This document shows, piece by piece, positions 1 to 8,739 of a DNA stretch of 64,000 nucleotides. Position 1 is the first letter of the stretch. The number at the start of each line of letters is the position of its first letter. The stretch covers positions 6,481,001 to 6,545,000 of the forward strand of contig NZ_CP107902.1 of NCBI RefSeq assembly GCF_036013935.1. Direction: 5' to 3'. The notes beneath the pieces were generated by a model that saw only the letters and a list, made by a program, of their open reading frames with translations, was not told where the DNA came from and did not search any database. The position numbers and the translations under genes were made by a program. The stretch is from Streptomyces sp. NBC_00461. GTDB lineage: Bacteria; Actinomycetota; Actinomycetes; Streptomycetales; Streptomycetaceae.

Positions 1-2
1 CC

Positions 3-1133
3 CGGCTCGCCGACGGCACCCCTGCCCGCGGCACGCCCCAAGTCCGTGGTGGTCACCCCGAGCAGCGTGAAGGCGGCGGCGGATGGGGTGAGCTGAGAGG
101 GTCCGGCGTCCCCATACCGCGGCAGCGGCAGGCGCCGCCCGGCGGGCCGCGGCAGGACTACCTCGACGCCTTCGGCGAGGACGACGACGTCTTCGCGCCT
201 CGCAACGCCGTCTCCGCACACGCCTCGGACCCGTACGCCTCCGTCACCGACTGGGATCCGCGCACCGGCGTCGGAGTCCCCTCCGAGACCGACGACGACG
301 CGCCGCCGGCCGGTGTGCCGACCGGTGTGCCGGCGCAGGCCAAGGGCGGCAAAGGGCGGACGTTCACCGGAATCGCGGCCGCCGCCGTCACCACCGTGCT
401 GGCCGTGATCGTCGCCGGGCAGGTCACGGACGGGCGCGACGACGACGCCGTAGGAACGCGGTCCGCCACCGACCAGGCGCGGGACGCCCGGGGCTCGGAC
501 GCGCGGCCGTCCTCGTCGCCGAGCGTGGCGACGCTGACCTATGCGCAGGCGATGGGGGAGAAGTACCCGCTCGGCGCGACGCTCAAGGGGCCGGGGAAGT
601 TCGACGCGGTCCCCGGGTTCGACAAGGCGCCAGGCACGGGACAGAAGTACACCTACCGCGTGGACGTGGAGCAGGGGCTCGGGCTCGACGGCGCACTCTT
701 TGCCCAGGCCGTACAGAAGACGCTGAACGACGACCGGAGCTGGGCGCACCACGGCGCCCGGACCTTTGAACGCATCCACACCGGCAAGCCCGACTTCGTG
801 ATCACACTCGCCAGCCCGGGAACGACGGCGGAATGGTGCGCCAAGTCCGGCCTCGACACCACCGAGGACAACGTCTCGTGCGACTCGGCCTCCACCGAGC
901 GCGTGATGATCAACGCGTACAGGTGGGCACAGGGATCCCAGACCTACGGTGATCAAATTCACGCCTACCGGCAGATGTTGATCAATCACGAGGTCGGTCA
1001 CCGGCTCGGCCACGGCCACGTCTCCTGCAGCAAGAACGGCCAGCTCGCGCCGGTCATGCAGCAGCAGACCAAGTTCCTCGACCACGACGGGATCCACTGT
1101 CTGCCCAATCCCTGGCCGTACCCGGCGAGTTGA
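3..1133 (+). CDS. DUF3152 metzincin-like membrane-anchored protein (5' end outside window)
   Basis: The frame ending at 1133 stays open to the left edge, so the gene is truncated; 376 residues are visible. The first ~100 visible residues are a Pro/Arg/Asp-rich cytoplasmic-type tail (GGHPEQREGGG, RQDYLDAFGEDDD). One hydrophobic segment follows (GIAAAAVTTVLAVIVAG), then an extracytoplasmic domain. Near the C-terminus lies HEVGHRLGHGH, matching the metzincin zinc motif HExxHxxGxxH, followed by APVMQQQT, which could be the Met-turn. Family knowledge: DUF3152 proteins are uncharacterised actinobacterial proteins predicted to be zinc peptidases. A surface-anchored protease role is inference; substrate and true start are unknown. 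Confidence 0.85.
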   Translation, partial: RLADGTPARGTPQVRGGHPEQREGGGGWGELRGSGVPIPRQRQAPPGGPRQDYLDAFGEDDDVFAPRNAVSAHASDPYASVTDWDPRTGVGVPSETDDDAPPAGVPTGVPAQAKGGKGRTFTGIAAAAVTTVLAVIVAGQVTDGRDDDAVGTRSATDQARDARGSDARPSSSPSVATLTYAQAMGEKYPLGATLKGPGKFDAVPGFDKAPGTGQKYTYRVDVEQGLGLDGALFAQAVQKTLNDDRSWAHHGARTFERIHTGKPDFVITLASPGTTAEWCAKSGLDTTEDNVSCDSASTERVMINAYRWAQGSQTYGDQIHAYRQMLINHEVGHRLGHGHVSCSKNGQLAPVMQQQTKFLDHDGIHCLPNPWPYPAS

Positions 1134-1153
1134 CAGGCGCCTCATATGTCACG

Positions 1154-1182
1154 TTGACATGCGCAGAAAGTTCATACATATT
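1154..1182 (+). promoter_or_regulatory. Candidate promoter for leader peptide and peptide ABC operon
   Basis: A perfect -35 hexamer TTGACA (1154-1159) is followed by a 17-bp spacer and CATATT (1177-1182). The predicted start point (about 1189-1190) coincides with the ATG of the small ORF at 1190, which would make that transcript leaderless. No other good promoter is visible before the ABC operon. Confidence 0.55.
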
Positions 1183-1189
1183 TCTGGGC

Positions 1190-1282
1190 ATGTCGACCCC
1201 CCATGCCTTCGCGCGCGCCGCCTTCGAGCTGGCGCTCATCGGCGTGACCCCGCTGTGCGTGGCCGACATCCACTGTCGCTGA
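1190..1282 (+). CDS. Candidate 30-aa leader peptide upstream of peptide ABC operon
   Basis: A 30-codon ORF starts at the ATG at 1190 and ends with TGA at 1280-1282. It has no Shine-Dalgarno sequence, but it begins exactly where transcription from the promoter at 1154-1182 should start. The peptide is partly hydrophobic and ends in CVADIHCR, with two cysteines close to the stop. Between it and the substrate-binding protein gene lies a strong inverted repeat (1325-1365). This looks like a leader peptide in an attenuation system. I do not recognise the peptide, and the assignment rests on position only. Confidence 0.45.
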   Translation: MSTPHAFARAAFELALIGVTPLCVADIHCR

Positions 1283-1324
1283 CGTCCGCCTTCAGGCGTT
1301 CGCGTCGCGATCTTTCTTCCCTTC

Positions 1325-1365
1325 GTGAGCCAGTCACTGTGATTCGGTCGCAGTGACTCGGTCAC
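1325..1365 (+). promoter_or_regulatory. Hairpin between leader ORF and ABC operon (possible attenuator or operator)
   Basis: Arms 1325-1339 and 1351-1365 are complementary at 13 of 15 positions, including a perfect AGTCACTG/CAGTGACT core (1332-1339/1351-1358), around an 11-nt loop. GAATTT follows immediately. It could be a weak intrinsic terminator read through under leader-peptide control, or a dyad operator. Confidence 0.45.
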
Positions 1366-1482
1366 GAATTTCGACGACCTGACGCCCGGGCAGAGGTCTG
1401 TTCACTTTCGTCTCACTCCTCGTCCATCCGTCTCACGATTCGGGCCAACCGGTCCGAACCACCCGAGAGGTCGTCAATTCCG

Positions 1483-3210
1483 ATGCGTCAACCGTCCACC
1501 ACAGCGCGCCGTGTGGCCGCGGCATCCGTAGGCCTGGTTCTGGCAGCGGGCGCCGCCGCCTGCGGGCCGAAGGACAACGATGCCAAGGGCTCCGGTGGCG
1601 ACTCCACCCCGCACAAGGGCGGCACGCTCACGGTCCTGAACTCCGAGGCCCAGACGGACTTCGACCCCGCGCGTCTGTACACCTCCGGCGGCGGCAACGT
1701 CCCGTCGCTGGTCTTCCGCACGCTCACCACCCGCAACCGCGAGAACGGCGCGGCCGGCGCCAAGGTCGTCCCGGACCTCGCCACCGACACCGGGCGCCCC
1801 AACAAGGACGCGACGGTGTGGACGTACACCCTGAAGAAGGGTCTCAAGTACGAGGACGGCACGCCGATCACCTCCGCCGACATCAAGTACGGCATCGAGC
1901 GCTCCTTCGCGCCCGAACTGTCCGGCGGCGCCCCCTACTTGAGGGACTGGCTGGTCGGCGCGGCCGGCTACCAGGGCCCGTACAAGAACAAGAAGGACGC
2001 GAAGGGCCTGTCGGCGATCGAGACGCCGGACAGCCGGACCATCGTCTTCCACCTGAACAAGCCCGAGGGCGAGTTCCCGTACCTGGCCACGCAGACGCAG
2101 TTCACGCCCGTACCCAAGGCCAAGGACACGGGTACGAAGTACGAGGAGCACCCGATCTCGTCCGGCCCCTACAAGGTCGTCAAGAACGAGAACGACGGTG
2201 AGCGCCTCGTCCTGGAGCGCAACACGTACTGGTCCACGGCCGTGGACGACGAGCGCAAGGCCTACCCGGACAAGGTCGACGTGCGGTCCGGTCTGGACTC
2301 CTCCGTGATCAACCAGCGGCTGTCCGCGTCCCAGGGCGCGGACGCGTCCGCCGTCACGACGGACACCAACCTCGGTCCGGCCGAACTCGCCAAGGTGTCG
2401 GGCGACAAGAGCCTGGCCGCGCGCGTCGGCACGGGCCACTTCGGCTACACGAACTACATAGCGTTCAACCCGACCGTCAAGCCGTTCAACAACGTCAAGG
2501 TGCGGCAGGCGATCTCGTACGCCATCGACCGGTCGTCGGTGATCAACGCGGCCGGCGGTTCCGCGCTCGCCGAGGCGGCCACCACCTACCTGCCGAACCA
2601 GAAGTCCTTCGGCTACACGCCCTACGACCTCTTCCCGGCAGGCAAGACGGGCAATGCGGCCAAGGCCAAGGAGCTGCTGGCCCAGGCGGGTTACAAGAGC
2701 GGGCTCACGATCACCCTGAGCCACTCCAACGCCAAGGACTTCGAGACCAGCCCGGAGATCGCGACCGCGATCCAGGACGCGCTCAAGAAGGCCGGCATCA
2801 CGGTCAAGCTGCAGGGCCTGGAGGACAACGACTACCGGGACAAGATCCACAACGTGAAGACCGAGCCCGGCTTCTTCCTCGCCCACTGGGGTGCCGACTG
2901 GCCCTCCGGCGGTCCCTTCCTCGCCCCGATCTTCGACGGCCGGCAGATCGTCAAGGACGGCTCGAACTTCAACAACGGCCTGTTGAACGACAAGTCGGTC
3001 AATGACGAGATTGACGCGATCAACAAGTTGACCGATCTTGACGCGGCCGCCAAGAGGTGGGGTGCACTGGACAAGAAGATCGGTGAGCAGGCCCTGACCG
3101 TGCCGCTGTTCCACCCCGTCTACAAGCGCCTGGTCGGCAGCGACATCAAGAACGTCGTGATCAGCGACTGGACCGGCGTGCTGGACATCTCGCAGGTCGC
3201 GGTCAAGTAG
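1483..3210 (+). CDS. Peptide ABC transporter substrate-binding lipoprotein (family 5)
   Basis: The 575-residue protein has a twin-basic N-terminus, a hydrophobic h-region and a lipobox ending AAAC around residue 28, so it should be a lipid-anchored exported protein. The body has the DppA/OppA layout: an early GGTLTVLNSEAQTDFDP strand, then WTYTLKKGLKYEDGTPITSADIKYGIERSF, the classic family-5 signature region. It would capture oligopeptides, or possibly another solute, outside the membrane and deliver them to the permeases encoded 4 bp downstream. Ligand specificity cannot be read from sequence. The start follows from signal-peptide position; the Shine-Dalgarno is weak (GAGAGG). Confidence 0.93.
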   Translation: MRQPSTTARRVAAASVGLVLAAGAAACGPKDNDAKGSGGDSTPHKGGTLTVLNSEAQTDFDPARLYTSGGGNVPSLVFRTLTTRNRENGAAGAKVVPDLATDTGRPNKDATVWTYTLKKGLKYEDGTPITSADIKYGIERSFAPELSGGAPYLRDWLVGAAGYQGPYKNKKDAKGLSAIETPDSRTIVFHLNKPEGEFPYLATQTQFTPVPKAKDTGTKYEEHPISSGPYKVVKNENDGERLVLERNTYWSTAVDDERKAYPDKVDVRSGLDSSVINQRLSASQGADASAVTTDTNLGPAELAKVSGDKSLAARVGTGHFGYTNYIAFNPTVKPFNNVKVRQAISYAIDRSSVINAAGGSALAEAATTYLPNQKSFGYTPYDLFPAGKTGNAAKAKELLAQAGYKSGLTITLSHSNAKDFETSPEIATAIQDALKKAGITVKLQGLEDNDYRDKIHNVKTEPGFFLAHWGADWPSGGPFLAPIFDGRQIVKDGSNFNNGLLNDKSVNDEIDAINKLTDLDAAAKRWGALDKKIGEQALTVPLFHPVYKRLVGSDIKNVVISDWTGVLDISQVAVK

Positions 3211-3214
3211 CGCC

Positions 3215-4231
3215 GTGAGCGAGGCACTTGTCGCCACCCAGGTCCCCGAGGTGTCCTCCTCGGGGACCTCGGGGGCCCGTCAGTTCTGGCGGCGGCTGCG
3301 TACGCAGCGCGCCGCCCTCGTCGCGGCGGCCGTCGTCGCGCTGCTGGTCCTGGTCGCGCTCGCCGCGCCGCTGCTCACGGCGATCGAGGGCCAGGACCCG
3401 ACCACGTACCACCCCTCGCTCGTCGACTCCGCGCGCGGAGGCGTACCGATCGGCTCCTTCGGAGGCGTGAGCGGGGACCACTGGCTCGGCGTCGAACCGC
3501 AGACCGGACGCGACCTGTTCGCGCGGCTGGTCTACGGCGCCAGGGTCTCCCTGGGCGTCGCGCTCGCCGCCACCGCCGTGCAGGTCTTCCTCGGTGTCGT
3601 CGTCGGCGTCGCGGCCGCGCTCGGCAACCGATGGGTTGATCAACTGTTGAGCCGGCTCGCGGACATCATCGTCGCCCTGCCATTGATGATCATGGCGTTG
3701 GCTCTGCTGGCCATCGTGCCCAGCAGCTTCCCGAGGCCGGTGCTGGTCGCGCTCATCATCGGCTTCGTCGCCTGGGGCACCATCGCCAAGATCGCGCGCG
3801 CCGCGACGCTCAGCCTGAAGGAACTCGACTACGTCTCCGCCGCCCGGCTCAGCGGCTGGAGCACCTGGCGGATCGCCCGCCGGGAACTGCTGCCCGGGCT
3901 CGCCGCGCCCGTCATCACCTACGCCGCGCTCATGGTCCCGGCCAACATCGCCATCGAGGCCTCGCTGTCCTTCCTCGGTGTCGGTGTGAAGCCTCCGACG
4001 CCGTCCTGGGGACAGATGCTCACCTCCGCCAACGTCTGGTATCAGGCCGCCCCGCAGTACCTGCTGCTGCCGGCGAGCGCGCTGTTCGTGACCGTGCTCG
4101 CCCTCACCGTCCTCGGCGACGGCATCCGCACCGCCCTGGACCCGCGCGCGGCCTCCCGCCTGCGCGTGGGCACGGGCCGCAAGCAGGAGGCCAAGGCGGA
4201 CACGGGCGCCGAGCAGGAGGCGCGGTCATGA
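3215..4231 (+). CDS. Peptide ABC transporter permease, OppC/DppC type
   Basis: The 338-residue membrane protein starts at GTG 4 bp after the binding-protein gene. It has an N-terminal membrane helix (ALVAAAVVALLVLVALAAPLL) and a periplasmic-type insert containing DHWLGVEPQTGRDLFARLVYG, the usual OppC region before the BPD_transp_1 domain. The EAA-loop-like SAARLSGWSTWRIARRELLPG contacts the ATPase. The C-terminal ~30 residues are charged and repetitive. It overlaps the next permease by 4 bp. The OppC-type subunit preceding the OppB-type subunit is the reverse of the commonest order. Confidence 0.92.
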   Translation: MSEALVATQVPEVSSSGTSGARQFWRRLRTQRAALVAAAVVALLVLVALAAPLLTAIEGQDPTTYHPSLVDSARGGVPIGSFGGVSGDHWLGVEPQTGRDLFARLVYGARVSLGVALAATAVQVFLGVVVGVAAALGNRWVDQLLSRLADIIVALPLMIMALALLAIVPSSFPRPVLVALIIGFVAWGTIAKIARAATLSLKELDYVSAARLSGWSTWRIARRELLPGLAAPVITYAALMVPANIAIEASLSFLGVGVKPPTPSWGQMLTSANVWYQAAPQYLLLPASALFVTVLALTVLGDGIRTALDPRAASRLRVGTGRKQEAKADTGAEQEARS

Positions 4232-5226
4232 GCGGCTTCACCGGTTTCGCGCTGCGCCGGACCGTGGCCACCGTGATCACCCTGCTCGCCATCTCGGTGA
4301 TCATCTACGTCGTCTTCTACGCCACTCCCGGCAACGTCGCCCAGATCACCTGCGGCCCCCGCTGCTCACCGGAACAGGTCCACCAGGTCGCCCAGCAGCT
4401 CAAGCTCGGCGACCCGCTGTACCTGCGCTACTGGCACTTCCTGGAAGGCATCGTCGTCGGCCAGGACTACTCGACCGGCACGTCCGTCGAGCACTGCTCG
4501 GCACCCTGTCTCGGGCTCTCGTACCAGACCGACCAGCAGGTCACCCAGATCATCCTGACGAAGCTGCCCGTCAGCCTGTCGCTGGTCGTCGGAGCGATGG
4601 TGCTCTGGCTCCTGCTGGGCGTCGGCACCGGGGTGCTCTCCGCCTGGCGTCGCGGCCGGTTCACCGAGCGTGCGCTGACCGGCATCACCCTCGCGGGCAT
4701 CTCCACGCCGGTCTTCGTCATCGGCCTCGTCCTGATGATCGTGGTCTGCGGGCAACTGGAGCTGCTGCCCTTCCCGGAGTACGTCTCCTTCTCCGACGAC
4801 CCCGAGCAGTGGGCCTGGGGCCTGCTGCTGCCCTGGTTCACCCTCGCCCTCAGCGAGTCGGCCTACTTCGCCCGGCTCACCCGGGCGTCGATGCTGGAGA
4901 CGCTCGCCGAGGACCACATCCGCACCTTCCGCGCCTACGGGGTGGGCGAGCGGTCCATCGTGGGCCGGCACGCCCTGCGGGGCGCCATGGCACCGATCAT
5001 CGCCCTGAACGCCAACGACTTCGGCAGTGCGGTGGGCGGCGCCGTGCTCATCGAGTCGCTCTTCGGGCTGCCCGGCATCGGCCAGGAACTGGTGCATGCC
5101 GTGACCGTCGTGGACCTCCCGGTCGTCGTCGGCATGGTCCTGGTGATCGGCTTCTTCGTGGTCCTCGCCAACGCCGTCGCCGACGTGCTGTACGCGGTGG
5201 CCGACCGACGGGTGGTACTGACGTGA
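4228..5226 (+). CDS. Peptide ABC transporter permease, OppB/DppB type
   Basis: The 332-residue integral membrane protein is translationally coupled (ATGA overlap), with a good Shine-Dalgarno (GCAGGAGG) inside the preceding gene. It has six predicted helices and an OppB-like start (ALRRTVATVITLLAISVIIY). The EAA-type loop is in TFRAYGVGERSIVGRHALRGAMAPI, and the conserved ESLFGLPGIGQELV follows. Between helices 1 and 2 it carries three cysteines spread over about 45 residues (CGPRC and HCSAPC), more than I expect for this family. It forms the translocation pore with the preceding permease. Confidence 0.92.
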   Translation: MSGFTGFALRRTVATVITLLAISVIIYVVFYATPGNVAQITCGPRCSPEQVHQVAQQLKLGDPLYLRYWHFLEGIVVGQDYSTGTSVEHCSAPCLGLSYQTDQQVTQIILTKLPVSLSLVVGAMVLWLLLGVGTGVLSAWRRGRFTERALTGITLAGISTPVFVIGLVLMIVVCGQLELLPFPEYVSFSDDPEQWAWGLLLPWFTLALSESAYFARLTRASMLETLAEDHIRTFRAYGVGERSIVGRHALRGAMAPIIALNANDFGSAVGGAVLIESLFGLPGIGQELVHAVTVVDLPVVVGMVLVIGFFVVLANAVADVLYAVADRRVVLT

Positions 5227-6815
5227 GTCTCGTCCAAGTCACGGATCTGTCCGTCGAGTTCGGGGACCTCAGGGCCGTCGACGGCCTCTCCTTCAGCCTG
5301 GAACAGGGCGGTGCCCTGGCCCTGGTCGGCGAGTCCGGCTCCGGCAAGTCCACGGTCGCCTCGGCCCTGCTGGGGCTGCACCGCGGGACCGGCGCGCGGG
5401 TCGGCGGCTCGATCGAGGTCGCGGGCGTCGACGTACAGCAGGTGTCCGAGGACGGCCTGCGGCGGCTGCGCGGCGCGAAGGCGGCCATGGTCTTCCAGGA
5501 CCCGCTGTCGTCCCTCGACCCGTACTACGCGATCGGCGACCAGATCGCCGAGGTGTACCGCGTGCACACGCGCGTGTCGCGACGAGCGGCACGCGCGCGT
5601 GCGACGGAAGTACTGGACCGGGTGGGAATTCCGGACGCACGGCGCCGGTCGCGGTCCCGTCCGCACGAGTTCAGCGGCGGCATGCGGCAGCGCGCGCTCA
5701 TCGCCATGGCGCTGGCCTGTGAGCCCGGCCTGCTGATCGCCGACGAGCCGACCACCGCGCTCGACGTGACCGTCCAGGCCCAGATCCTCGACCTGCTGCA
5801 CACGCTGCGCGAGGAGACCGGCATGGGGCTGCTGCTCGTCACGCACGACGTGGGCGTGGCCGCCGAGAGCGTCGACGAGGTGCTCGTCATGCGGCACGGG
5901 CGCGTGGTCGAACACGGGCCGGTCGGCACCGTACTGGGATCGCCCGCCCAGGCGTACACCCGCGAACTCCTCGGCGCCGTCCCGCGCGTGGACGCGCCGC
6001 GCGCGCCCTCGGAGGCGTCCGACGAGGTCGCCCTGGAGGCGAAGGGCCTCAGGCGCGAGTTCGGGCGCGGCAAGCGGGCGTTCGCGGCCGTCGACGACGT
6101 GTCGCTGACCGTCCGCCGGGGCGAGACCCTCGGCGTCGTCGGCGAGAGCGGCAGCGGCAAGACGACCCTGGGGCGCATGCTGGTCGGGCTGCTGGAGCCG
6201 ACCGCGGGGGAGGTCCGGTACGACGGGCACGCGCGCGTGGGCGTGAACCCGGCCGTGCAGATGGTCTTCCAGGATCCCGTCTCCTCCCTCAATCCCCGCC
6301 GCAGCGTGGGCGAGTCGATCGCCGACCCGCTCCGCGCGCGTGGGGAGCGGGACGAGAAGCGGATCAGGGGGCGCGTGAGGGAACTGCTGGAGCGCGTGGG
6401 GCTCGACGGGGCGCACTACGACCGCTACCCGCACGAGTTCAGCGGTGGCCAGCGCCAGCGTGTGGGCATCGCGCGGGCACTCGCGGCCGACCCGCGCGTC
6501 ATCGTCTGCGACGAGCCCGTCTCCGCGCTGGACGTGACGACGCAGGCCCAGGTCGTCGCCCTCCTCGGTGAACTCCAGCGCGAACTCGGGCTCGCGCTCG
6601 TCTTCGTCGCGCACGACCTCGCCGTCGTGCGTCAGGTCAGCGACCGGGTCATGGTGATGCGCGCCGGCCGGATCGTCGAGTCCGGACCCGCCGACGAGGT
6701 CTACGACAACCCCCAGGACCCGTACACCAAGCAGCTCCTGGCCGCCGTGCCGGCGCTCGACCCCCAGGTCGCGGCCCGACGCAGGGCGGCCCGGCGGGAG
6801 TTGGCCGCTGCCTGA
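5223..6815 (+). CDS. Fused two-domain peptide ABC transporter ATPase (DppD-DppF type)
   Basis: The start is the GTG at 5223, overlapping the previous stop (GTGA); longer upstream reading would run through the permease gene out of frame. The 530-residue protein holds two complete ABC domains. The first has Walker A GESGSGKS, signature SGGMRQRAL and Walker B LLIADEP. The second has [17 protein letters not shown] and VIVCDEP. Each half has the extended C-terminal OPP-type region ([30 protein letters not shown]). A single fused ATPase should power the two permeases, replacing separate D and F subunits. Confidence 0.93.
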   Translation: MSLVQVTDLSVEFGDLRAVDGLSFSLEQGGALALVGESGSGKSTVASALLGLHRGTGARVGGSIEVAGVDVQQVSEDGLRRLRGAKAAMVFQDPLSSLDPYYAIGDQIAEVYRVHTRVSRRAARARATEVLDRVGIPDARRRSRSRPHEFSGGMRQRALIAMALACEPGLLIADEPTTALDVTVQAQILDLLHTLREETGMGLLLVTHDVGVAAESVDEVLVMRHGRVVEHGPVGTVLGSPAQAYTRELLGAVPRVDAPRAPSEASDEVALEAKGLRREFGRGKRAFAAVDDVSLTVRRGETLGVVGESGSGKTTLGRMLVGLLEPTAGEVRYDGHARVGVNPAVQMVFQDPVSSLNPRRSVGESIADPLRARGERDEKRIRGRVRELLERVGLDGAHYDRYPHEFSGGQRQRVGIARALAADPRVIVCDEPVSALDVTTQAQVVALLGELQRELGLALVFVAHDLAVVRQVSDRVMVMRAGRIVESGPADEVYDNPQDPYTKQLLAAVPALDPQVAARRRAARRELAAA

Positions 6816-6891
6816 CGTAACGTAACTGCTTGATCTCTTAGCGCGATCGAACGCCACCCGCACGGGAAAGTTACGAGCGTTCACCCCTTCT

Positions 6892-6925
6892 GGTGGTGCG
6901 ACGGACAACCGTCCGTCGCACCACC
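6892..6925 (+). terminator. Strong hairpin terminator after ABC operon
   Basis: A perfect 15-bp inverted repeat (6892-6906/6911-6925) with a 4-nt loop AACC lies 76 bp after the ATPase stop. No U-tract follows, as is common for Streptomyces terminators. Confidence 0.75.
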
Positions 6926-7005
6926 GCCTTGTCCGCATACGTTCTTCCCGCTGCGAGCCGCCGGGTCAACGGCGGCTCTCCAAACGGGAGATCGGGGGTG
7001 CGCTC

Positions 7006-8739
7006 GTGCGCATCGGACTGCTTACGGAGGGTGGCTATCCGTATGTGAGCGGTGACGCCAGGCTCTGGTGCGACCGGCTCGTGCGCGGGCTCGGGCAGCA
7101 TGAGTTCGACGTCTACGCGCTCAGCCGCACCGAGCGCCAGGAGGACGAGGGCTGGATCCCGCTGCCGCCGCAGGTCAGCCGCGTGCGTACGGCGCCGCTG
7201 TGGACGGCCGACGACGACGGGATCCGGTACGGGCGGCGGGCGCGCCGACGGTTCGCCGAGTGCTACGGCGAGTTGGCGACCGCGCTGTGCGCGGGGAGCG
7301 CCGGGGACCCTTCCGAGGCGTCCGGGAAGACCCCCGCCACTGAGGCGGACCGTTTCGGCAGCGCGCTGTACGGGCTCGCCGAACTCGCCCGCGACGAAGG
7401 CGGGCTGGTGGGAGCGCTCCGCTCCGAGACGGCCGTACGCGCCCTGGAGCGCGCCTGTCGTGCGCCCGGCGCCCTGAGGGCGGCGCGCGAGGCCCGCGTA
7501 CCGGATCTGCTCGCCGTCGCCGCACATCTGGAACACACCCTGCGCCCCCTCTCGCTCGACTGGTTCGAGGACGACGGGCTCGGCTCGGTAGACCTGTGCC
7601 ATGCCACATCCGGCGGCCCCGCGGCCCTGCCCGGCCTGCTCGCCGGCCACTTCCACGGCGTACCCCTGCTGGTGACCGAGTACGGTGTCCGGCTGCGCAC
7701 GCACTACCTGGCCGCCACGGACGCTCCACCCGCCGTACGGTCCCTGCTCGCCTCCTTCCACGGCAGGCTCGCCGCCGAGATCTACGACCGGGCCGAGGTC
7801 GTCACGCCCGGCAACGCGCACGCACGCCGCTGGCAGGAGCGCTGCGGTGCCGACCGCGCGAAACTCCGCACCGTCTACCCGGGCATGGAGGCCTCCCGCT
7901 TCGCGGAGGTCGGCGAGTCCCCGGAGTGCGCGGATCCCGACACCCTGGTCTGGGTCGGCCGCGTCGAACCCGCCAAGGACCTGGTCTCGTTGCTGCACGC
8001 CTTCGCGGAGATCCGCAAGGAGGAGCCGAGGGCCAGGCTGCGGATCGTCGGCACACCGGCCGGCGCCGAGGGCGAGGCCTATCTCGGGCACTGCCGGGTG
8101 CTGGCCGCGCAGCTCTTCCCCGACGAGGCCGAAGGGCCGCACTCCGTCGGCGACAACCCCGTCTCCTTCCAGGAGGTCGGCGGCCCCGAACTCCCGGACC
8201 TCGCCGACGCGTACGCCGCAGGCGCCGTGACCGTGCTGTCCAGCGTCGTCGAGGGATTCCCGATCAGCCTGGTCGAGGCCATGTTCTGCGGCCGCGCGAC
8301 GGTGTCCACGGACGTCGGCGCGGTCGTGGAGGTCATCGGCGGCACGGGGCTCGTCGTACCGCCGCGCAACCCGCGGGCGCTCGCCGAGGCGTGCCTGGCG
8401 CTCCTGCGCGACCCCGAGCGCCGTGAGCGCTTGGGTGCCGCCGCACGCGCGCGTGCGCTCGAACTGTTCACCGTCGAGCAGAACACCACGGCATTTCACG
8501 GCATTTACCTGGAGATCGTGTCGCACACGCCGGTGCGCCGAGTCGTCCTCGACGCCGCCGGGGAGCCCCTGCCCTTCGCCGCCCCCGCCGAGGCCCGTGT
8601 GCCCGGCCGCTGGACCGACCCGGCAGCACGTGTCGTGGCCCGCGGCGGCCCCGGCTGGGCGGCGGCGAGCGCACCGGGACGCGCGACGCCGCCGACGCCG
8701 GCCAGGCCCGCGATGCCGGCCACGGGGGGTGCGCGATGA
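7006..8739 (+). CDS. PelF-like family 4 glycosyltransferase (DUF3492 N-terminus)
   Basis: The 577-residue cytoplasmic GT-B enzyme begins at a GTG preceded by a GGGGG-rich Shine-Dalgarno region. The N-terminus (RIGLLTEGGYPYVSGDA) and the KNPR-free first Rossmann domain resemble the DUF3492 domain of PelF. The second domain has the GT4 hallmarks: LVWVGRVEPAKDL, a long insertion, and the E-x7-E motif EGFPISLVE (Glu416 and Glu424) that binds the nucleotide-sugar. The C-terminal 50 residues are an Ala/Pro-rich tail. PelF transfers from UDP-sugars during Pel (GalNAc-rich) polysaccharide synthesis. The downstream coupled genes (membrane protein, epimerase, spherulin-4) support a polysaccharide role. 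Confidence 0.85.
   Translation: MRIGLLTEGGYPYVSGDARLWCDRLVRGLGQHEFDVYALSRTERQEDEGWIPLPPQVSRVRTAPLWTADDDGIRYGRRARRRFAECYGELATALCAGSAGDPSEASGKTPATEADRFGSALYGLAELARDEGGLVGALRSETAVRALERACRAPGALRAAREARVPDLLAVAAHLEHTLRPLSLDWFEDDGLGSVDLCHATSGGPAALPGLLAGHFHGVPLLVTEYGVRLRTHYLAATDAPPAVRSLLASFHGRLAAEIYDRAEVVTPGNAHARRWQERCGADRAKLRTVYPGMEASRFAEVGESPECADPDTLVWVGRVEPAKDLVSLLHAFAEIRKEEPRARLRIVGTPAGAEGEAYLGHCRVLAAQLFPDEAEGPHSVGDNPVSFQEVGGPELPDLADAYAAGAVTVLSSVVEGFPISLVEAMFCGRATVSTDVGAVVEVIGGTGLVVPPRNPRALAEACLALLRDPERRERLGAAARARALELFTVEQNTTAFHGIYLEIVSHTPVRRVVLDAAGEPLPFAAPAEARVPGRWTDPAARVVARGGPGWAAASAPGRATPPTPARPAMPATGGAR

Noticed and set aside
1..96. Open frame from the left edge ending at TGA 94-96, possible C-terminus of another gene
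   Set aside because: The neighbouring frame, which continues into the DUF3152 gene, is also open to the edge and encodes the family-typical N-terminal tail (GGHPEQREGGG). The frame ending at 96 is its shadow.
1474..3237. Long antisense frames opposite real genes (also at 10365-14720, 20287-23124 and 47491-49752)
   Set aside because: They are typical of high-GC DNA where the codon-position bias of the true gene removes stops on the other strand. None has family motifs or ribosome sites.
4809..5222. Upstream extension of the fused ATPase gene to 4809
   Set aside because: It overlaps the permease gene out of frame and encodes an Arg/Pro-rich shadow. The ABC domain starts right at GTG 5223, with GTGA coupling.
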